Positions 35,401 through 45,042 are shown, numbered from the stretch's first letter. The stretch: 64,000 nucleotides of DNA from G963676095 sp963676095 (GCA_963676095.1 OY781040.1:7502001-7566000); one strand, 5' to 3'. Notes: a model not told the origin generated them from the sequence alone. Numbers and translations: made by a program.

Positions 35401-36574
35401 TATTAATTTAGGAGTATATGCTTCTATGGTTGAAAAGAATATGCTTAGTTATCCTGTTGAGCAGGTAACAACAAAAAATAACAAGGTTACGGCTGCAACA
35501 TTGACCACCTACAAATCCGGAGGCGGAAGTTATGTTCCTTCTGAGCAATATAGCTTGTCTACAGCTACTCCTCTGACATCTTTTACTTCATTTGACGGAT
35601 CTTCGATGGACAGTCATTACAATACGACTCCTGATGTCAGTTATGATCAGTATAATACAACAACCGGTAATGTAGAACAGGTTACGACAAAAGATGGCCT
35701 GACCACTTCTTATCTGTGGGATGTAACCGGTCAGTATCCAATGGCTAAAGTTGTAAATGCTGATTATTCAACAATCGATGACTTAGATAATCAGGATGCA
35801 GATTACGACAGTAAAATATTATATGCCTCTTTAAAAAGTCTGGTATCGTCAACCTCACTGATTAATACCTATTCCTATAAGCCCCTGGTCGGAATGACCT
35901 CCTCGACCGGTCCCAACGGGGTGACGACCTATTATGAATACGACGATTTTAACCGGTTACAAAATATTCGGGATGATGATGACAGTATCACTAACCGTTA
36001 TTATTATCATTATTACAACGAAACGACAGCAGACGAGCCAACCCTGAGCCTGAACAAAACCTCAATGAGTTTCACTTCTTCTGCGGGATCGTCAACGTTT
36101 ACGATATCATCCAACTGTACCTGGTCGGTATCGGATAATGCCTCATGGTTAACTGTTTCTCCTGGTTCCGGAAGTGGTAATGGAACAATTACGGTTACCG
36201 CATCTGCAAACTCATCTTCTGCCAGATCTGCAACAATCACAATTACTTACTCAAACAACAAGACACAGTCGGTCCTTGTTACTCAGGCAGCGTTTATTGC
36301 AACATTGACGGTTTCGCCATCAAGTTTAACTTTCCCTTATATTTATTCTACATCAACCATTACGATTTCCTCCAATACGACATGGACAATTTCGAGCAGT
36401 GTCTCCTGGATGACACTGAGTTCAGGCTCAGGCAGCGGAAATAAAACAATAACAGTTACCTGTTCGAAGAGTTCCAGCGCAACCACTTCCCGTAGCGGAG
36501 TACTTACGATTACGGGAGGAAATAAGACGGTCACGGTCAGTGTTGTTCAATCGGGGACACAAATAGCGCTCTAG
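32477..36574 (+). CDS. Large secreted RHS-type protein with two C-terminal BACON domains
   Basis: 1365 residues from ATG 32477, which gives a signal peptide (MRKKLLFIILILIQGDLFAQ). The N-terminal ~1100 residues are RHS/YD-type surface protein (KIPLKLSYYAGGIQVSQEAS, GLGWSLSATP, and late repeats such as GPNGVTTYYEYDDFNRL). Two BACON domains of about 85 residues close it (WSVSDNASWLTVSPGSGSGN and WTISSSVSWMTLSSGSGSGN). BACON domains are linked to carbohydrate or mucin binding. Composition shifts from AT-rich to GC-richer near 35880. It starts an RHS pair with the gene at 36638 and probably helps carry or present the toxin. Confidence 0.8.
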   Translation: MRKKLLFIILILIQGDLFAQINRSIDEMTIASPEATSFEKYGNYNVSSYIGIPDIEVPIYDFNFNGMKIPLKLSYYAGGIQVSQEASWVGLGWSLSATPVIQHQIHGLSDFVYDTSSNPGLIGYIYTDEELPEYQTLNSSLVNEIEDHIANYADLNIGSGRLGWDTEPDMFSVNLFGESAKFILTQKELNGGIIGVKLLNPDSRLEITYDENEQSFTVINDKGFQFVFDTKEYSVTASGSSNSSEVDAAKSSNLELIPGFDRRVISAWYLDKIISLNNDTLYFLYGTDRAQTADQPHYSDTRVMKASSEGESVPDGEKNLYFASITGHDLAYPKQIYSNRMSISFITSLRSDIMKADAPPYYANFNSILVGMTSEYAQKLDQIVIKNSLGDTIKNVRLNYSYFDISHKDDYLPKEYLRLKLDSIEVNNQFYRSFGYLNEDQLPDKLSKSADFWGFYNGKDNSTRVPSYKGVSDINSSYDLNFEGADRGADFEYGQNGLLSNIVYPTGGYTNFVYEANSICVNDSDEENNDYGFTEYGFIQNDDISIISNSSTYPQTESFSIAKSTNFSGTIYISCGSASDSRKTDIPFNDADKNSVVFELINTDTNATLQELKLSDIVTLPIDLADYTDNTYYGGIVNITEPGNYKIIVTGVKSISNLYDEDDGADQDDEDYGKQYSFSIGLKMSIPKLAIVDHYDQEIGGARIKGIINHDKDGGVISQTSYNYTKEIQGVNYSSGILMNPLAYHQYSSVYTIVRSTTAYNTNFFKLYSDSYIGDAGSANGRFIGYSQVKEQHENDGNTNTSGKTIFYYANEKNFFPRCNGAVYNFQSAATNSSYFPMSPPRYSYEEKNGDLLLQEVYDNNDNKLKTIRYQYAFHNYFPQRTIAYGGKLATAQNYIRFSDESLESITTYAYLYFPYYIKNEATPLIKIRETDFSGNDSIVSLSTNTYNDLYLITKSSRLNSREDSIIQETTYPEDINLGVYASMVEKNMLSYPVEQVTTKNNKVTAATLTTYKSGGGSYVPSEQYSLSTATPLTSFTSFDGSSMDSHYNTTPDVSYDQYNTTTGNVEQVTTKDGLTTSYLWDVTGQYPMAKVVNADYSTIDDLDNQDADYDSKILYASLKSLVSSTSLINTYSYKPLVGMTSSTGPNGVTTYYEYDDFNRLQNIRDDDDSITNRYYYHYYNETTADEPTLSLNKTSMSFTSSAGSSTFTISSNCTWSVSDNASWLTVSPGSGSGNGTITVTASANSSSARSATITITYSNNKTQSVLVTQAAFIATLTVSPSSLTFPYIYSTSTITISSNTTWTISSSVSWMTLSSGSGSGNKTITVTCSKSSSATTSRSGVLTITGGNKTVTVSVVQSGTQIAL

Positions 36575-36637
36575 TTAAAAATTTAAAAATATGTCTGTCT
36601 TAAAAGTATTTATAGTAAACAAAATGCACATACCTAT

Positions 36638-37290
36638 ATGAAAAGTTACAGATTTCACCTCATAATAATATTATTAGCATTCTTTAGAAGTGCACCGGCG
36701 CAGACGTCGACGAAGAACTACATCACGACATATGTTCCGAGGACAGGAGTAACGGACGAGCTGGCCGTTCCGGCCCTTTCCCCGGGGGATTGCCAGAAAA
36801 CGGTCACGTATTATGATGGCCTTGGGAGACCTGAGCAGACCAACCAGGTTTATGCCTCGGGAGATACGACGAAGGACATTATCACGACCATTACCTACGA
36901 TGCTTACGGACGGGAGGAAAAACAATACTTACCCTTTGCCGCGGCTAAGGCCGGTGCCTACCATACCAGTCCGGCCTTATCGACCAATTTCAGCAGTTAT
37001 GATTCCGGGGACAGGAGCTATGCCTTCAGCCAGAGCGTTTACGAATCCTCCCCGCTGAACCGGGTGTTAAAACAGGCCCCCCCGGGAGTAACCTGGCACA
37101 GCGGCACCGGCCATGAGCTGAAATACAGCTACGGGACCAACACCGCCAGCGAAGTCACCTACTTTTATGTGGATGCATCCGGCGGGCTGATCCAGTCGGG
37201 TTACTACGGAGCAGGGGAACTATACAAGACCACGACGTGGGACGAAAACAACAGCGGGGACAGCCAGAGCCGTACGGTTGAATACAAGGA
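36638..37290 (+). pseudogene. RHS toxin protein, 5' part (cut by IS21-like element)
   Basis: Signal peptide MKSYRFHLIIILLAFFRSAP, then the DUF6443 start of Bacteroidota RHS proteins (NYITTYVPRTGVTDELAVPA, VTYYDGLGRPEQTNQVYASG). The frame runs into the IS at TAC AAG GA|T. The codons continue at 41433 (C AAG CAG GGG CGT), giving VEYKDKQGRVILKTA. Joined, the gene encodes about 1158 residues. As it stands, the protein ends 20 residues into the IS. Confidence 0.85.
37283..37290 (+). repeat. 8-bp target-site duplication, left
   Basis: TACAAGGA, repeated exactly at 41425-41432 on the other side of the element. Confidence 0.85.
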
Positions 37291-37603
37291 TTTCCGCGTC
37301 GGCCAGATGTGTTACCATCTGACGGGAAAAAACGGAACCACGCTTTTGTGATCCCCGTCTAATGGGTCATTGGCGGGATTGTTTTTTGTGTATTTGCGAT
37401 ACTGATTTTTGATTTCGTTTTGGGATTTCTCACAGAGATGGTTATCATCGGGCCATGTGAGCCAGAGGGAAGCCTCTTGCCTGTTTTTAAACGGGTTCGA
37501 TGCCCGTTTAAAAACAAAAAAGACGCCGGACATGTGACTGCCGGCGCCTGCGGCTGACCATCGGTTTAACGTTTCACCCTCGGTCGCCTCTTGCCAAAGT
37601 CGG

Positions 37604-38419
37604 TCAGATGGTATCTTTCGGGGCTTGTTCATATTTTTGCTGGAGCAGTTCGCCTTCATGCTTACGGTAGCTTGGTCCGTTCACCTCCACGCGGATGGAG
37701 TGATGGAAGATCCGGTCCAGGATGGCCGATGTGGAGATCGGGTCACCCAGGTAATCTGCCCAGTCTGCTTCTTCCACGTTGGTGGTAAAGATCAGGGATT
37801 TTTCCCTGTTGTAACGTTCGTTGATCACTTTAAACAGCAGGTGGGCCTCTTTCGTGACCTCAAGCTCGAGACGATCATGGCCCATTTCGTCAATGACCAG
37901 CAGATCCGGGTTCACGTATTTTCGAAGCCTTCGAAGCAGGGTCTTTTCATAGACCCCCTGGTTTAAATCGGTTAACATGTCACTGCAGGTGGTGTAAAAC
38001 ACCTTGTAACACTGCTTGCATGCTAAAAAGGCTAAAGCCCTTGCCATGTGAGATTTTCCTGTTCCCGGGGTCCCGATAAAAAGGATCGATTCCCGTCGTG
38101 GCAGAAACTCCAGGGTGGCCAAATCCATGATCAGTTTCTTTTTTAGCCGGGGCTGGAAGGAAAAATCAAAATCATCCAGCAGCTTGTAAGGTTTGGGTAA
38201 TTTACTCTCTTCCACCCGGTATTTGATGCTGCGTTCCCTTTTGGCCCCGGCTTCATTTTGGATAATCTGCCGGATAAACCCCGCGTAGCCCATATCCGAT
38301 TCCCCGGCCTGACGGATCAGACGGTCATACTCCTTTTCCAGGTATTTTAATCCCAAATACCGGCAGTTTTCCAAAAAGGCAGTATCCGCTGCCAAAAGTT
38401 CTTTGGCTTTACTCTTCAT
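37604..38419 (-). CDS. istB: IS21-family helper ATPase (IstB)
   Basis: 271 residues from ATG 38419. AAA+ ATPase with Walker A FIGTPGTGKSHMARA, Walker B LLVIDEMG and sensor FTTNVEEADW. IstB assembles on target DNA and activates the IstA transposase. The start overlaps the end of istA by about 10 bp. It appears intact. Confidence 0.9.
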   Translation of the reverse strand: MKSKAKELLAADTAFLENCRYLGLKYLEKEYDRLIRQAGESDMGYAGFIRQIIQNEAGAKRERSIKYRVEESKLPKPYKLLDDFDFSFQPRLKKKLIMDLATLEFLPRRESILFIGTPGTGKSHMARALAFLACKQCYKVFYTTCSDMLTDLNQGVYEKTLLRRLRKYVNPDLLVIDEMGHDRLELEVTKEAHLLFKVINERYNREKSLIFTTNVEEADWADYLGDPISTSAILDRIFHHSIRVEVNGPSYRKHEGELLQQKYEQAPKDTI

Positions 38420-39845
38420 TAGAAATGGTTTTGAAGTTAAAATCAATCTCGATCTGTTTTTGGGCATTGACCTTTAAAAAGTTCTCCACCGCCTGGGCTT
38501 CATAGACATGGTATTTTAATGCCCTGCCGGCGGCCCTGAGGATATCTGCGGGTGAGTAGCTGACTTTTAACGAAAGCAGGTGCCTGAAGTGATGCGGGTA
38601 GGTAGCCGGGTTGTATCGCTTGATCTCCCGGGCATACTGTTGCATCACCTCTCCGAAAGCATCCAGGCGGGCGGCTACCTCTGCTGTGGCAAGGCTGTAC
38701 TTGAGCACCGGGCCACTACGGCCGATATACCGATTGTTTCTGCCTTTTTCTGCCAGGGGATAACTGATCAACGGATGGCAGGCGGGGCTGTAGATGGTGA
38801 TCTCTTTTTCGTTTACCCGTACCGGGCAGGTTTCGTACAGGTAACCTTTGGGAACCATGTAATAGTACCCTTCCCACTGAATGGCCGATTCGTTATTAAC
38901 CACCCGGTATTCGATGGTGGAAGTATCGTACCCCACGGCAGGCAAAGGTTGTAAATACGCAAGTTCCTCCCCGTACAGTTCGATGGGCTTTCGCCCCGTG
39001 GTACGATGAATACGCTCATCATTGTACTGACTGAGCCAGCTTTGCAGCTGTGCTTTCAGATCTTCTTTATCCCTGAACTCCCGGCCGTTCAAAAAGCTTT
39101 TCTCCAGGTACCAGAACGGCCGCTCAATTTTTAAATTTTCTTTTGGTTTGCCCGGATGGATCGCAAGGGGAATAAACCGGTAATGGGTGGCAAACCCCAA
39201 ATATGTTTTATTAAAAACGGGTTTACCCAGTTCCCAGCGGTCCACGCACGCTTTCTGATTATCGCTTTTAACCTCCCGGGGAACCCCGTCCAGGTAAACA
39301 AACGCATTTATCAACGCCCCCAAAAGCGTCTCCTGACTTTTGTCTTCCACCACTTCGATGTACTGGCGCCGGGAGTAATTTAAGATAAAACTTAAGAAAG
39401 TGACCTTTTCACTTCCCGAAAGGGTAAAATCAATAAAATAATCGCTCCAGTCGTGCGAGCCTCTCTGTCCGGGTGAGGTTTCCACGCAACGGATCGGTTC
39501 TGCAGTCTTTTTTCCCCGAACAAGGGTTAAATAGTCCCGGAGGATTGTGAGCTTTCCCTGATAGCCCTGTTCTTTTATCAACTCAAATACCCGCTGGTTG
39601 GTGATGGGCGGGTTCCCGTATTTTTCCAGCAACTCTGTGATATAAGGTTTAAAACCGTCCAGCTTGGAGGGTTTGTTTTCCGGGGGTTTTACTTTTTGGG
39701 ACCCCCTTTCCCGCTCCCGGGCATTGTCCGAAAGGATCCGTTTAACCCGGCCCCGGCTGATGCCAAATTCCCGCGACAGCCGCCGAACCGGCCAACCCCG
39801 CACGAACAGGCTGACCACATTGTTTTCCAAAGGTTCGTCTTTCAT
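38409..39845 (-). CDS. istA: IS21-family transposase (IstA)
   Basis: 478 residues. N-terminal HTH (VRGWPVRRLSREFGISRGRV). A DDE integrase core follows: first Asp in SHDWSDYFIDF, second in EVKSDNQKA, and the Glu in GKPKENLKIERPF. A C-terminal beta-barrel segment follows at YDTSTIEYRVVNNESAIQWE. It catalyses strand transfer together with IstB. Apparently full length. Confidence 0.9.
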   Translation of the reverse strand: MKDEPLENNVVSLFVRGWPVRRLSREFGISRGRVKRILSDNARERERGSQKVKPPENKPSKLDGFKPYITELLEKYGNPPITNQRVFELIKEQGYQGKLTILRDYLTLVRGKKTAEPIRCVETSPGQRGSHDWSDYFIDFTLSGSEKVTFLSFILNYSRRQYIEVVEDKSQETLLGALINAFVYLDGVPREVKSDNQKACVDRWELGKPVFNKTYLGFATHYRFIPLAIHPGKPKENLKIERPFWYLEKSFLNGREFRDKEDLKAQLQSWLSQYNDERIHRTTGRKPIELYGEELAYLQPLPAVGYDTSTIEYRVVNNESAIQWEGYYYMVPKGYLYETCPVRVNEKEITIYSPACHPLISYPLAEKGRNNRYIGRSGPVLKYSLATAEVAARLDAFGEVMQQYAREIKRYNPATYPHHFRHLLSLKVSYSPADILRAAGRALKYHVYEAQAVENFLKVNAQKQIEIDFNFKTISNEE

Positions 39846-40720
39846 GGGTGGTATGACTTTAAAATGGATTGGATTATTCCTGTTTTCCTGACAATGTCCC
39901 TGAACCCCGGGCAGAGGATCTCTTCTTCCAGTGCAGCCAGTTCCTTTAACGGAGGGTTAGAGCTTTGCCCGATGAAAACATGCTGGTAATGCCCAAGCAT
40001 ACGCGAGGTTTTTAGTAACCTGTTCCCCTGCAAACTTAAACGGCTGTCATGAATCTCCCCTTCCAGGGTGGCTTTCTCGATCGTTTCCAGGGGATGGCCC
40101 AAAAGCCAGCTTTGTTCTTCCACTGTTTTTGCCTGCAGGTATTTTTTTACCAGCAACCCCGTCTGCCGGCTGGTCAGGTTATGACCGACAATCAACTTTA
40201 AAAACGCCTCCTGTTTGCCGCGCGGCAAATGAGCCAACTCCCGCGCGTGAGTGGGGGTAATCTTTCCCAGTTTGAGGTGAACCTTTACAGTCTCGTCCAA
40301 CCGCTCGATAAAAGACAAACGCCGGCTTACCCACGAGATGCTTTTCCCTACCAGCCGGGCAATCTCTTCCTGACCAAGCAAATGTTCCTTTTTTAAACTG
40401 TAAACCACCTGCGCCTGCTCAAAATCGGCCAGGCTGGCGCCTTGCCCGTTATAGGTCAGAATCATCACCTTGGCCGTCTGGTCATCCACTTCCACTCCCT
40501 GGCACTGCAGGCTGTCCCATTTTAAGAGCCGGGCCGCATAAAACCTTTTAAACCCGTCCAGCAGCTGATAACAGGAACCATCGATACGAACCAGCAGCGG
40601 ATGCAACTGGCCCACTGATTCCAGCGAATGCTGCATCGCCTTAACCTGTCCCGGGGTGGTTAACCTGAAACGGGAAAAACGCTCGTCTATTGATTCCGGT
40701 TTGATCGCCTGCTGGTTCAT
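39842..40720 (-). CDS. ParB-like protein of the IS21-like element
   Basis: 292 residues. ParB/Srx-type N-domain (VGQLHPLLVRIDGSCYQLLD, GFKRFYAARLLKWDSLQC) and a central HTH (EEIARLVGKSISWVSRRLSF, TPTHARELAHL). Its stop overlaps the istA ATG by 4 bp, so expression is coupled to transposition. ParB-fold proteins bind DNA clamps; here it may choose targets or bind the three direct repeats at 40776-40967. Role inferred only from context. Confidence 0.75.
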   Translation of the reverse strand: MNQQAIKPESIDERFSRFRLTTPGQVKAMQHSLESVGQLHPLLVRIDGSCYQLLDGFKRFYAARLLKWDSLQCQGVEVDDQTAKVMILTYNGQGASLADFEQAQVVYSLKKEHLLGQEEIARLVGKSISWVSRRLSFIERLDETVKVHLKLGKITPTHARELAHLPRGKQEAFLKLIVGHNLTSRQTGLLVKKYLQAKTVEEQSWLLGHPLETIEKATLEGEIHDSRLSLQGNRLLKTSRMLGHYQHVFIGQSSNPPLKELAALEEEILCPGFRDIVRKTGIIQSILKSYHP

Positions 40721-40775
40721 TCTTTTTGCAGTTAATTGTCCTGGCTAAATTAAAAACCGGATGACTCATAGTCAA

Positions 40776-40967
40776 TGCAGTCCGGTTTTACAATCAGGTG
40801 CTGACACCTGGGAGCACATCCTGAAAACCGCTGCAGGCGCGAAGTTCAACGATGAACGCGTCCGGTTTTACAATCTTTTTACCGTCTGTCTTTTCATAGG
40901 GTAAAAGAACGTATAACCCCTGTGCAACAAGGCTTTTGGAAGGTAACGCGTCCGGCTTTACAATCTT
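40776..40967 (+). repeat. Three direct repeats of CGTCCGGTTTTACAATC, possible ParB-like binding sites
   Basis: The motif occurs near 40780 (CAGTCCGG...), 40858 and 40948 (one C for T), with a partial inverted copy (CATCCGGTTTTTAA) near 40745-40760. Two copies fall in the 3' end of the zinc-finger gene, where they encode KIVKPDA each time. Confidence 0.6.
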
Positions 40968-41282
40968 TGACCCGGACGCATTCCCCGCAAGAATTTTCCC
41001 CCGTTTCCGTTGTTTCTCCCTGTTTCCCATCATGTACTCCGGATGGCTCTGGCGATAGAGGTTTTGGTACTTGTCCCCCGGATAGCGCGAATACCACTGC
41101 TCCCTATGGGCCAGGCGTTTGGCTTTGTAGTGGCCATCGTCCTTGAGCTTTTCCCGTTCCCACTTATTTTTACGCGCCTGCTGACAGTCCCTGGAACCGC
41201 AATACTGTTGTTCCCCTTTTAACCGTGGATTCTTCTTTAGACGCCTGTGACAATGATGACAAGTAAAGGTTTCTGTGGACAT
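40794..41282 (-). CDS. Zinc-finger protein of the IS21-like element
   Basis: 162 residues from ATG 41282. The N-terminal metal site C-x2-C-x2-R with CHHCHRRLKKNPRL and QYCGSRDCQQARKNKWEREK, then a basic, Tyr-rich region (HPEYMMGNREKQRKRGK). The C-terminal part contains two KIVKPDA peptides that come from the DNA repeats. Similar small zinc proteins accompany IS21-like elements; the function is unknown, perhaps DNA binding at the element's end. Confidence 0.65.
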   Translation of the reverse strand: MSTETFTCHHCHRRLKKNPRLKGEQQYCGSRDCQQARKNKWEREKLKDDGHYKAKRLAHREQWYSRYPGDKYQNLYRQSHPEYMMGNREKQRKRGKILAGNASGSKIVKPDALPSKSLVAQGLYVLLPYEKTDGKKIVKPDAFIVELRACSGFQDVLPGVST

Positions 41283-41424
41283 ACATCCCTGGTTTTTAGA
41301 TGCATGTACTCTCCCCAAACTAATTTGGTTTGGGTTTACCCCAAGGGAACTAAAAAAACTGGCGGTAAACTACTGGTATCACTTCTTACCGATCAATGGT
41401 ATCGTTTCAAACCGACGCCGAAAC

Positions 41425-44256
41425 TACAAGGACAAGCAGGGGCGTGTTATCCTGAAAACGGCTTATAACGGCACTACCGCTTACCCGACCTATTACGTGT
41501 ATGACGATTTTGACCTGTTACGCTATGTGGTCCCCCCGAAAGCGGTATCCCAACTCTTCAGTGATGCAACCACCAGCACCAGCTCAACCCAGCTGGTGAC
41601 CACGGATAAGACCCTGAGCACCGCAGAGAGCGGGGTGAGTACGTACCTGGTCAGTGAAGGCTCATCGCTGACCTTGTCCGACGGCTTTTCGTTCACGGCC
41701 TCCTCCAGCTCCACGCTGACAATCACCTCGGGGGGCCAGGATGATGATTTGCTTTACAGTTACCGTTATGACGGACGTCGACGGCTGACCGGGAAGAAAA
41801 TCCCGGGAGCGGGCTGGCAGCTGCTGGCATATGACAGCCGTGACCGGCTGGTACTGACACAGGATGCCCGGGAGCGGGCCCGTGATACGACCCTGTTCCG
41901 TTATACGCTTTATGATACGTTCAACCGTCCGGTACAGGAAGGGCTTTGTAAGGAACCATCCGGTTATGAATCGGTGCGGTCAAATGTTGCCGGAAGCGCC
42001 TCCTATACCCCGTCCAACATCCAGGAAGTACTGTCTTATACCTATTACGATGACTATGACTACCAGTCAGGCTGGGGCGGTAACACAGCGTACACCGGGT
42101 ATGACCATGTTTACAGCAGTTCGGAGCAGGCGGAGAGTGTGAAGGGGATGGTCACGGGGACAAAGGTCAGGGTACTTGGTACCACCGGATGGATCTACAC
42201 GAGCACGTACTACGACAAATACGGACGTGTGATCCAGCAGAACCAAAGCAACCCGGACGGAGGGTACAGCCGTACCTCGACCACGTATAACTTTACGGGC
42301 CAACCGGTCAAACAACAGGTTGTCCAGCGGCAGACGGCCAGTGCAGGCCCGGTCACAACAGAGACCACCTATGCCTATGACCATACGGGCAGGCCGACGA
42401 CGGCCACGTTCAGCTATGACGGGGCAACGGCGGTAACCCTGTCAGAGAACACGTATGATGAAATCGGGCGATTGGAAAAGAAGACGCTTCACAACGGGAA
42501 CCAGGAGGCAGACTACAGTTATAACATCCGGGGGTGGCTGACCAAAATCAACGACCCGGATGACAGTTATACGACCGGAAAAGCGTTTGCCGAAGAACTG
42601 TACTACAACACCACCGGGGAACTGGCCAACCTTTCGCCTTTGGCCCAGTATAACGGGAACCTGAGCGGGATGCGCTGGCGTAACGACAATACGACACGTT
42701 CGGCCTATGCCTACCGTTACGACGGGCTGAACCGGCTGACCAAGGGGGATTACGGTTCCATTGCCACAACGGGGAACGTGACGAATACGTCGAATTACGA
42801 CCTGTACTCGGTCGGGTACGATGCAAACGGGAACATCACGGGGCTGAACCGGAAGAACAGCAGCGGAACGGACCGGGAAAACCTGGCGTACACGTATGCG
42901 GGCAACCAGTTGTCTTCCCTGACAGGGACCTACGGGGGCAGTTCCGTTACAGGAAAGACCTTCAGTTACGATGCGAACGGGAACGCCACGGCAGATAACC
43001 TGAGGGGCCTGACCGTGGAGTACTTCGACGAGCTGGATCTGCCGAAGAAATATACAAGTTCAGACGGGAGCCAGTACGCCCAGTACACGTATGATGCCGC
43101 AGGGACGAAATGGGGGAAGACCGTTTCCGGCACGGGGACAACGACCCTGAAATATGAAGGGAGCTTCATCTACCAGGATGGGGCGCTGGACCGTGTTTTG
43201 ACGTCTGAAGGGTTCTACCGGTCAGGATTGTACCACTACTACCTGAAAGACCACCTGGGTAACACGCGGATGGTGGTCAGTTACAGCGGCTCGGCGCCGG
43301 CGGTCGAACAGGTAACGGAATATTATCCGTTCGGAAGCCTTTTTACGGATAATAATCTGGATAAAAATAAATATCTTTATAACGGCAAAGAGTTACAGGA
43401 TGAGTTCTTTGAAAATTACGATTACGGTGCCAGGTTTTATGACCCGGAATTAGGGAGGTGGCATGTGATTGACCCGAGTGCTGAGACGTATTATTCCTGG
43501 AGTCCATATAATTATACTCTGAATAACCCAATTATTTATATTGACCCGAATGGGCAATGGGTAAAAGGGGCTGGATTTTTCAGGAACCTGTTCAGGTCTG
43601 ATTATATGATAGCTCAAAAAGCAACAGAAAGGGCAAATTCGGGTCCAACTACGACTTTTTTTACAGGGCTTAACGAAGATGGCACGTCCCGTTTTCGTAT
43701 GGAAAATGGAAGTTTAGGTCAGATTTTAAATGAAAATACAGGCTTGTATCGAAGTCTGATGGATAAATACGGGAGCAGTGACTTTGGTAAGGAAATCTAC
43801 ATGAGCCGTTTTATGTATGCTACTGAACGGAATAGAATGGCAACTGTAAATGGAATCATGGCTGTTGCATCTATTCCTGGTTTAATTGAGGCTCCGTTTG
43901 CAATAGCTAACCTTGCTTCGGGACTAAGAGCCGCTGAGTCAAGTACTGCTTTAAGGCAGGTTGGGACAGCTCTTGAAAGTGTTGATGATGTAATGCTTAA
44001 TCCTTCCCTTGTTAATGGTAAATCATATGCTCAAATACGAGGAGTGTTAAGTGAGTCGGAAGGTTGGGTTAATAGTGTGATGACAAAAACAAGAGGTGCT
44101 GATAAAGGTTGGGTTTATAGACAAGTTAATGCTAGTGGTCAGCCCACAGGGAAGTTAATTCAATATCATCCAGGTTCAGTAAGGCACTTTGGAGGGAATC
44201 CTTACTGGAAAGTATCTAACGGAACAAGTACATTCAGATTCCCTGCAGGAAATTAA
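41425..44256 (+). pseudogene. RHS toxin protein, 3' part with toxin tip
   Basis: The frame continues the 36638 gene from the right-hand TACAAGGA. YD repeats run through to the RHS core end (YYPFGSLFTD, NKYLYNGKELQDEFFENYDY, GARFYDPELGRWHVIDP, YNYTLNNPIIYIDPNGQW). The last ~230 residues are the variable tip. Its end, KGWVYRQVNASGQPTGKLIQ, then YHPGSVRHFGGNPYW, looks like a compact nuclease-type toxin domain (conserved His/Tyr/Trp), but no family is assigned. DNA changes from GC-rich core to AT-rich tip at about 43340, as expected for an exchanged tip. Confidence 0.8.
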
Positions 44257-44268
44257 ATTAAACTGAAA

Positions 44269-44634
44269 ATGGTAAATCAATATAAGATATTAGTTGATGC
44301 TCTTAAATTAATGGGGCTATCCTATGAAGAACAAAAAAAGTTTTTACCTGAATATGCAGACATTAAAGAGGATGTTGTATCAGTATTTATCAATGCATTA
44401 TATATTTTACCTCAATTAATGGACAGGCAAGAAATATCATATGGAGCTGTAAATAAAATACTTCATTGCTATGTTCAGATGGATTTGAGTCTATCAATTG
44501 AAGAAAGGTCTTCTGATTCAGCGTTTGCAAATCATGAAGCATGGGGACAAATAAGAGAATTTGCAAGAGAAGCTCTTTTAGAAATGGGAGAACCTATTGA
44601 GGCGCCACCTGTTGACAGTATAGATTTTGATTAA
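44269..44634 (+). CDS. Putative immunity protein for the RHS tip
   Basis: 121 residues, no signal peptide, acidic and helical (YKILVDALKLMGLSYEEQKK, ALYILPQLMDRQEISYGAVN). It starts 12 bp after the toxin stop, the usual place of a cognate immunity gene. A cytoplasmic location implies that the toxin acts in the cytoplasm. No family is recognised. Confidence 0.65.
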   Translation: MVNQYKILVDALKLMGLSYEEQKKFLPEYADIKEDVVSVFINALYILPQLMDRQEISYGAVNKILHCYVQMDLSLSIEERSSDSAFANHEAWGQIREFAREALLEMGEPIEAPPVDSIDFD

Positions 44635-44644
44635 ACTAAATACT

Positions 44645-44671
44645 AAGCCTCAGATTACTCTGAGGCTTTTT
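44645..44671. terminator. Bidirectional terminator
   Basis: AAGCCTCAGA-TTAC-TCTGAGGCTT followed by TTT on the plus strand. It separates the immunity gene from the convergent XRE gene. Confidence 0.85.
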
Positions 44672-45015
44672 CATTTAGACAATCCAAATGCCTGTTTTGC
44701 TTTAGTATCACGAATTAAAGCATCAATAACGGAATAGATTTTTTCTTTATCGGAGCTGGGCAGAAGTTGAATTTCCTTGATACGCTTTACAGCTTCATTG
44801 TCCAATACTTCTTCCTTGTCGCTTTCACTTACCAAATAATCAAGTGAAACGCCCAATACATCAGCAATCCTTTTGGCGTACTCAATTGAGGGCATTACGT
44901 CTCCACGTTCATATTTAGAAATGGCATCCCGTGAGATACCAGCTTTTTCAGCCAGCTCTACCTGAGACATTTTTTTTAGCTTTTTCAGCTTTGTTATTTT
45001 TTCTCCGAACTTCAT
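44671..45015 (-). CDS. XRE-family regulator of the mobile module
   Basis: 114 residues. N-terminal HTH (MSQVELAEKAGISRDAISKY, ERGDVMPSIEYAKRIADVLG) and a short helical tail. It is divergent from the SymE-like gene with a palindromic intergenic region, so it probably represses both. This layout suggests a lysogeny-type switch for the module. Confidence 0.85.
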   Translation of the reverse strand: MKFGEKITKLKKLKKMSQVELAEKAGISRDAISKYERGDVMPSIEYAKRIADVLGVSLDYLVSESDKEEVLDNEAVKRIKEIQLLPSSDKEKIYSVIDALIRDTKAKQAFGLSK

Positions 45016-45042
45016 ATAAAATCAGTATTTAAGCTGTTTCCA

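Larger units (their letters stand above)
37291..41424 (-). mobile_element. IS21-like element with ParB-like and zinc-finger accessory genes
   Basis: 4134 bp inserted in an RHS gene. The ends are imperfect inverted repeats: left TTTCC-GCGTCGG...ACCAT...CGG, right TTTCG-GCGTCGG...ACCAT...CGG, each about 35 bp. It is flanked by TACAAGGA duplications. Gene order on the minus strand: zinc-finger protein, ParB-like protein, IstA transposase, IstB ATPase, with overlapping starts and stops from ParB onwards. The two extra genes are not part of a minimal IS21. Confidence 0.88.
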
